Shown here piece after piece: positions 14,149-16,446 of a stretch of 16,446 bases of DNA. The position numbers and the translations under genes are program-made. How positions within the stretch are numbered: position 1 is the stretch's first letter; each line of letters starts with the position of its first letter. The DNA is from Cymbomonas tetramitiformis (taxonomy: Eukaryota > Chlorophyta > Pyramimonadophyceae > Pyramimonadales > Pyramimonadaceae): NCBI GenBank assembly GCA_001247695.2, contig LGRX02028869.1:1-16446 (forward strand), in the 5' to 3' direction. The notes below the pieces were generated by a model. That model saw nothing but the letters and a program-made list of their open reading frames with translations, made no database searches and was not told where the DNA came from.

Positions 14149-16446
14149 CTATGACAATTGCTCACAGGCTGCACAAATGGTGTATTCTTCTTCTCTTACA
14201 GCATGAGTGAAATGTTGGCCACAAGTGCCTCCCATCCAGCTCCCCGTGCATACCCATGTGTGGCACTTGCGGCAGCAGTCAATACACCCAATGCAGAGTG
14301 TATCATATGTGCAAAGTCCGCATGAATATGCCATTTCTCCATCAAGGAGCTCTATGGCTCTCCCACATAGATCACATGGTACATCGTTTTCCTGCAAGCA
14401 AAACTCATGGTGAGTACTACTTTGTGGCAAACGGGTGAGTGATCCTCTAATACAAAGAGCATGGTGCTCAATGCAAAAGTGGTTCAAGGGTAATGCTAAA
14501 GGTACAGAGCTCGTGAGCTTACTATACATTGTGTGACAGTTAAATACCCCCTGCCTAATACTGTACACAGAGCATAAAGTGATAAGAGTGTTCTGTCCGT
14601 GACCCTTCATGTTGTTCGGATGCCAAGTCATAAAGCATATGAAAACATTGTGCAAGGTGCTGTGTGCATGATGGCCTGTTTGGTCATTCCGTGTTCGAGG
14701 TGTTGTGTTGGGGGTGAGGGTAGACCGTGGGCTGCCCCCAGAGCACTCACATGGGAGGCTTGTGCTGTCCGGGCCCTTAACTTTGTACTCCCAAGGCAGA
14801 AAGCCTATACCATGTCTGAAAGACTTTTTGAAAATCAGTCTTTTTTTAGGTTTGACCGGTGCGGGCTCGGTAACAGAGTTTCCATCTGAAGCCTGGTGCC
14901 ACCAACACAATACGGCAGATATTTCACAACCAGCCGCATTTCCCCGTGTGTAGTGAGTGTTGGAATCGGAAGTAAATTGTGAGTTGCACCAACAGCACTC
15001 AGCTCTGTTCTGTGTGTAGTGGGAGGTATGAGCAGCAGGCCACTCGGTCCCGTGCTCAGTACGTGATATGATCAGCTTGCCTCTCGACTTTGTGTGGTGC
15101 AATTGGCAGTTACAGTCAGCTCTTAAGGCCTGTATGTAGTGTGTGGCACATGCTTCAGTCCTCCTCCTCCCATGCATAGGAAGTAAATCAGGCGGTGAAA
15201 GGGTGCCATTGCCACCAATGAACTCTTTTCTATGCCCATCATAGCGAGTGGCATGGGGGAACAAACTCATTCTTCTGTGTCTCGTGTGTGACCGGTGCAG
15301 TCTTTCACTTAGTGCACTGTGTTGTGGGAGACTGTTTGTTTTGAAGGAGACAGTCAGTGGCAAGATACCATTAACATTTGTAGGCTTGTTTTCGAATGCA
15401 TTGAGTGTGCAACAAAGTGTCGGTGCAATGTTAAAGCAACCCGTGTTGAACAACATGGATTCTGAATTACTCTGTGTACGGTGAGTGGTATGGGCAGCAA
15501 TCCTTTCCATACCATACTCTATTGGCAAAAGGCCTATACCATGTCTAGGAGACTTTAGGAGACTCAGTCTTTCTTTCGATTGAGCCGGTGCAGGCTCGGT
15601 GGCAGTGTTTCCATCTGAGACCCGGTGCAACCCCCACACTATGGCGGACATTTCACAACCAGCCACTTTTTTCCCTGTGCAGTGAGTGTTGGAAGAGGCA
15701 GGCCACTCATTCCTGTATGATGAGGGTGGCATGTGCAGTGTACCGAGCCTTCCTGTGTGTGGAAAGTGGCATGTGTTTCCCACCTCTGTGCTCCATTTGT
15801 GGTGGCTGACAGGGAAAGCAATCTGCTCTTTTATGTGCATGAAGAGTAACATGTGTGGCAGGTTTCGAAGTCCCGTGTAAGCTAACTGACATAAATATTG
15901 TGGGTATGTATCTATGTGTGGTGAGTGGCATATGTTGCCTTCCGCAGGGTATTTTGTGTGAAGGGTAGCAATGTCAGCAGGCTTTTTTGTCCTATGTGTT
16001 GTGAATGCCCTAGTCCCCCTGTTTCTTGGTTCTGGGTCTTGTGGGTGGTATACACAACAGGCTTGTTGGCTCGGTGTGTTGTAAATAGCATAAACAGCAT
16101 GTTCCTCTATGTTGTGTGTGTCATGGGGTACTAGCGACAGTTTGTTCTGCCCTGTGAGTTGCGAGTTGGACAAGCATAACTCTGCTCTGTTCTGTGTATG
16201 GTAGGAAGTATGAGCAGAGGGCCGCTCGGTCCCGTGTTTGGTACGTGGTATAAGCAGTTTACCTCTCGTCTTTGTGTGGTGCCTTATGAGTTGTGAGTTG
16301 CACAAGCATAACTCTGCTCTGTTCTGTGTGTGGTAAGAAGTATGAGCAGCAGGCCGCTCGGTCCCGTGTTTGGTGCATGGAATAGGCAGCTTGCCTCTCG
16401 GCTTTGTGTGTTGCCCTGAGAGTTGTGGGTTGTACAAGCATAACTC
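14149..16446 (-). CDS. Repeat-rich ORF ending in a ZZ-like zinc finger (partial, runs off edge)
   Basis: The frame is open for more than 760 codons and continues past the right edge. Most of it is His/Thr-rich repeats (for example HTSYHTQNRAELC, TKHGTERPAAHT). These come from a 132-bp (44-codon) unit at the right end plus a more diverged copy about 1.3 kb away, and from a segment duplicated 729 bp (243 codons) apart; both spacings are multiples of three. The last 80 residues hold CDLC, YSCGLCTYDTLCIGC, CCRKC and TWVC. CxxC-(n)-YxCxxCxYDxLCxxC is the ZZ zinc-finger pattern, a protein-interaction module. A CTTGCAG acceptor precedes that finger at about 14393, so the finger may be its own exon. 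The stop is TAG at 14151-14149. Confidence 0.55.
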   Translation of the reverse strand, partial: ELCLYNPQLSGQHTKPRGKLPIPCTKHGTERPAAHTSYHTQNRAELCLCNSQLIRHHTKTRGKLLIPRTKHGTERPSAHTSYHTQNRAELCLSNSQLTGQNKLSLVPHDTHNIEEHAVYAIYNTPSQQACCVYHPQDPEPRNRGTRAFTTHRTKKPADIATLHTKYPAEGNICHSPHIDTYPQYLCQLAYTGLRNLPHMLLFMHIKEQIAFPVSHHKWSTEVGNTCHFPHTGRLGTLHMPPSSYRNEWPASSNTHCTGKKVAGCEMSAIVWGLHRVSDGNTATEPAPAQSKERLSLLKSPRHGIGLLPIEYGMERIAAHTTHRTQSNSESMLFNTGCFNIAPTLCCTLNAFENKPTNVNGILPLTVSFKTNSLPQHSALSERLHRSHTRHRRMSLFPHATRYDGHRKEFIGGNGTLSPPDLLPMHGRRRTEACATHYIQALRADCNCQLHHTKSRGKLIISRTEHGTEWPAAHTSHYTQNRAECCWCNSQFTSDSNTHYTRGNAAGCEISAVLCWWHQASDGNSVTEPAPVKPKKRLIFKKSFRHGIGFLPWEYKVKGPDSTSLPCECSGGSPRSTLTPNTTPRTRNDQTGHHAHSTLHNVFICFMTWHPNNMKGHGQNTLITLCSVYSIRQGVFNCHTMYSKLTSSVPLALPLNHFCIEHHALCIRGSLTRLPQSSTHHEFCLQENDVPCDLCGRAIELLDGEMAYSCGLCTYDTLCIGCIDCCRKCHTWVCTGSWMGGTCGQHFTHAVREEEYTICAACEQLS
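14800..15710. repeat. Diverged duplication, two copies 729 bp apart
   Basis: GCCTATACCATGTCT occurs at 14803 and 15532. It is followed in both by a T-rich AGTCTTT stretch, GGCTCGGT, GTTTCCATCTGA, ATTTCACAACCAGCC and GTGAGTGTTGGAA. The copies span about 14800-14975 and 15530-15700. The 729-bp offset is 243 codons, so the open frame survives. Confidence 0.85.
16171..16446. repeat. 132-bp tandem repeat (44 codons), continuing past the edge
   Basis: CAAGCATAAC recurs at 16171, 16303 and 16435, exactly 132 bp apart. Flanking text such as CTCTGCTCTGTTCTGTGT and GGCCGCTCGGTCCCGTGTTT is shared between units. A diverged copy lies at about 14985-15115. Confidence 0.9.

Larger units (their letters stand above)
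6956..16446 (-). mobile_element. Large non-LTR (LINE-like) retrotransposon, incomplete at both window ends
   Basis: Four long ORF regions in the same orientation are closely packed or overlapping, with no other gene between them. In element order they carry a ZZ-like zinc finger, an unrecognised protein, a C48/Ulp1-like protease and an APE-type endonuclease. The last ORF reaches the point where non-LTR reverse transcriptase normally starts (ILMKELEAVYPYI is like the helix before RT), and then the 11-bp array takes over. The 5' end lies beyond the right edge. The LINE assignment rests on the endonuclease and its place before the missing RT. One MITE (12071-12899) is nested inside. No long terminal repeats were seen. 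Confidence 0.65.

Overview
The window is eukaryotic nuclear DNA, almost all of it mobile or repetitive. Short GT-AG introns, a TACTAAC branch-point motif, a CACTA-type transposase remnant, a non-LTR retrotransposon and two non-autonomous DNA transposons all point this way. The domain mix would suit a green-lineage genome such as a streptophyte alga or an early land plant, but this is inference; no host marker gene is present.

Left part (1-4820), minus strand: a decayed multi-exon gene whose downstream exons match the DUF4218 and DUF4216 regions of CACTA (En/Spm, Tnp2-type) transposases, with unrecognised exons upstream. Its short introns each carry a block of 4-5 copies of an 11-bp, nearly palindromic repeat (consensus close to GGAAGACGTTC, in both orientations). 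The same repeat forms long arrays at 1-262, 4239-4814 and 6476-6955. The largest intron (about 2.30-3.24 kb) is a tandem array of 107-130 bp units, split by a 288-bp hAT-type MITE with a perfect 8-bp target duplication.

Middle part (4820-6475): A/T-rich and then GC-rich sequence without a recognised gene, a 72-nt tRNA-like cloverleaf that lacks several invariant tRNA residues, and immediately downstream three tandem copies of a module made of a branch point, a 3' splice site and a short exon.

Right part (6956-16446), minus strand: a chain of long ORFs best read as one large non-LTR (LINE-like) retrotransposon, about 9.5 kb of it in the window. In its own 5'-3' order: a repeat-rich ORF ending in a ZZ-like zinc finger (runs off the right edge); an unrecognised ORF split by an 829-bp MITE with TTAA flanks; an ORF with a Ulp1/C48 cysteine protease; and an ORF with an APE-type endonuclease that stops where reverse transcriptase should begin, because the 11-bp array replaces the rest. 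Removing the MITE with one TTAA joins the two halves in the same frame. The joined ORF stops in an ATGA overlap with the protease ORF, and the protease ORF overlaps the endonuclease frame by 76 nt in -1. The protein set (ZZ finger, unknown, C48 protease, endonuclease) and its coupled reading frames are the most unusual system here.
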